This document shows positions 23,748 to 24,592 of a stretch of DNA of 24,592 bases, piece after piece (position 1 is the first letter of the stretch; every line of letters starts with the position of its first letter). The DNA comes from an uncultured Prosthecobacter sp. (GTDB taxonomy: Bacteria; Verrucomicrobiota; Verrucomicrobiia; Verrucomicrobiales; Verrucomicrobiaceae). The notes below the pieces were generated by a model that saw only the letters and a list, made by a program, of their open reading frames with translations, was not told the DNA's origin and made no database searches. A program made the position numbers and the translations under genes. The DNA lies in assembly GCA_947523045.1 (NCBI GenBank), contig CANNUR010000016.1, positions 1 to 24,592 on the forward strand. Reading direction: 5' to 3'.

Positions 23748-23820
23748 GATCGGCGGGAGCTGAAGCTGGCGGTGCAAACGCAGGTTCCGGACCGGGTTTG
23801 CAAACAGGCCACACAGAATC

Positions 23821-23850
23821 TTGGCTTTTTCACGATGCAATGTCTATGTT
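23821..23850 (+). promoter_or_regulatory. Possible promoter of the small exported protein gene
   Basis: TTGGCT (23821-23826) and TATGTT (23845-23850) are separated by 18 nt and lie 33 bp before the ATG at 23884, in a relatively AT-rich divergent spacer between the FHA gene and this gene. Neither hexamer is perfect. Confidence 0.3.
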
Positions 23851-23883
23851 CGCGGAGTAGTCTGTTTTGCGCTACCGCCTGCC

Positions 23884-24348
23884 ATGAATCCCCCTGCTGC
23901 CTTGAAGAGCTGCCAACGTCGCCGTTTTCTCGCCGGCCTGCTGCTCGCCGCCCTGCCGGCGGCTGCCGCCAAGACCGAGGATGAGGCGGAGGCTGCCGCC
24001 ACGGCCCTGGCGCTCGATCAGGAAGGGGCTGGCTACGCCTTCCGGGCCGAGACTTGGGTGGCGCCGCTGCCGGCCGAACTCGGCAAGGCGGTGCGCCTGC
24101 AGCTGTTCAAGGGCAACGAGTACTGCATCGCCGTGGCGGTGCCGCGCGGCTCCGGCATCCATGTCACCGGCGCGGTGCTCGACTTCAGCGGCGAACCCGT
24201 GGGCGAAATCCAGCCGGTGCTCGATGGCTGGGGTTTCCTGCTGTTCTTCAAGCCAAAGAAAACCGGTGTCTACGTGGTGACCATCCGCCAGGATGAGACC
24301 GGTCGCCGCCGCGACACGAGCTGCGCGGTCGCCATCGGCTACAAGTGA
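23884..24348 (+). CDS. Small exported protein of unknown function
   Basis: A 154-residue protein with an N-terminal export signal. The n-region S-C-Q-R-R-R-F-L-A-G is twin-arginine-like, followed by a hydrophobic stretch ending at AAAAK, so Tat or Sec export is likely. The mature part has an Ala/Glu-rich helix (about 30-45), then a beta-rich region with GNEYCIAVAVPRGSGIHVTGAVLDFSGEPVGE and LFFKPKKTGVYVVTIRQDE, resembling a compact beta-sandwich such as a C-terminal prepeptidase (PPC) or jelly-roll domain. Two cysteines (about 80 and 149) might pair. I do not recognise the family. ATG 23884 is the only start that places the signal correctly. Confidence 0.72.
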   Translation: MNPPAALKSCQRRRFLAGLLLAALPAAAAKTEDEAEAAATALALDQEGAGYAFRAETWVAPLPAELGKAVRLQLFKGNEYCIAVAVPRGSGIHVTGAVLDFSGEPVGEIQPVLDGWGFLLFFKPKKTGVYVVTIRQDETGRRRDTSCAVAIGYK

Positions 24349-24392
24349 GGTGTTGAACAAGTGCCGCTGTGCCGGCGTCCTACTTGGCAGCC

Positions 24393-24592
24393 ATGAAAAC
24401 GGTCCTGCTTGCCCTGCTGGTCGCCCTGTCCGTGGCGGCTGAGACACCTTTTACCCTGACCACCCTCGATGGGCGCAGCTTTCGCGACTGCGTCATCGTC
24501 CGCGTCCACCCCGATGGGCTGTCGTTCCGCCATGCCAGCGGCGCGGCGCGGGTCGAGTGGCAAGCCCTTGATCCCGCCCTGCGTGCCCGCTT
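24393..24592 (+). CDS. Exported protein with DGRxF/SH3-like N-terminal domain (3' cut by window)
   Basis: An open frame from ATG 24393 continues past the window end; 66 complete codons are visible. A signal peptide (MKTVLLALLVALSVAA, cut before ETP) is followed by FTLTTLDGRSFRDCVIVRVHPDG and then FRHASGAARVEWQALDPALR. This DGR-x-[FY]-x-x-x-x-V-x-x-V-x-x-D-G-x-x-[VF]-x-H-x-x-G pattern is common at the N-terminus of verrucomicrobial exported proteins of unknown function, often with further repeats downstream. The gene starts 44 bp after the previous one on the same strand, so they may be cotranscribed. Confidence 0.75.
   Translation, partial: MKTVLLALLVALSVAAETPFTLTTLDGRSFRDCVIVRVHPDGLSFRHASGAARVEWQALDPALRAR

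Overview
The window is high-GC, densely coded DNA from a Gram-negative bacterium, most likely a member of the Verrucomicrobiota (Opitutae-like). This assignment is inferred from gene content. The pointers are two Tat-exported Gfo/Idh/MocA oxidoreductases, a DUF1080 protein, a Cys-type sulfatase, a GlgE-type maltosyltransferase, a terminal DGRxF-type exported protein typical of Verrucomicrobia, weak Shine-Dalgarno sites, and a heptamer repeat (AAGGAAC) often seen in such genomes. I saw no rRNA, tRNA, CRISPR array, phage gene or transposase.

Layout. 1-2786: the 3' end of glgE, a GNAT acetyltransferase, a class IV PLP enzyme and a secreted DUF1080 protein. 2803-4110 (-): a flavin-dependent halogenase-like FAD enzyme. 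4152-4186: a heptamer tandem array. 4241-9454: an arsenic-linked cluster. On + it holds an ArsR repressor, an AT-rich palindrome-rich operator region, a PiT-like permease, an outer-membrane-type protein overlapping it by ATGA, and a periplasmic rhodanese followed by a clear terminator. Convergent on - are arsD and a two-domain arsA, also overlapping by ATGA. No ArsB or Acr3 pump and no ArsC is present in the window.

9455-12689: a spacer, an exported sulfatase, a 194-bp inverted-repeat element (11383-11576), a family 2 glycosyltransferase with an extra C-terminal domain, and a minus-strand terminator. 12708-14461 (-): a Tat-exported oxidoreductase and an OsmC protein. 14533-15905 (+): a degenerate S41 peptidase (no PDZ, no catalytic Ser/Lys) translationally coupled to a small IF-1-like OB-fold protein. 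15874-16788 (-): an exported thioredoxin-like protein. 16858-21207 (+): miaA, aroB, an orphan dhaL, and a membrane protein with two FMN-binding domains and a NosR/NapH-like module. Then come a RegA/PrrA-like response regulator (-), a coupled FHA protein plus Gfo/Idh/MocA pair (-), a small exported protein (+), and the start of another exported protein cut by the window end.

The most interesting part is 4241-9454. The ArsR, ArsD and ArsA cysteines needed for arsenite handling are all recognisable or nearly so, yet the expected arsenite pump is missing. In its place is a PiT-like permease whose first GAND signature reads GANA, coupled to an outer-membrane-type protein and a periplasmic sulfurtransferase. 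This could be an uncharacterised trans-envelope arsenic or sulfur-anion system. That function is inference; the gene order, overlaps and motifs are read directly from the sequence.
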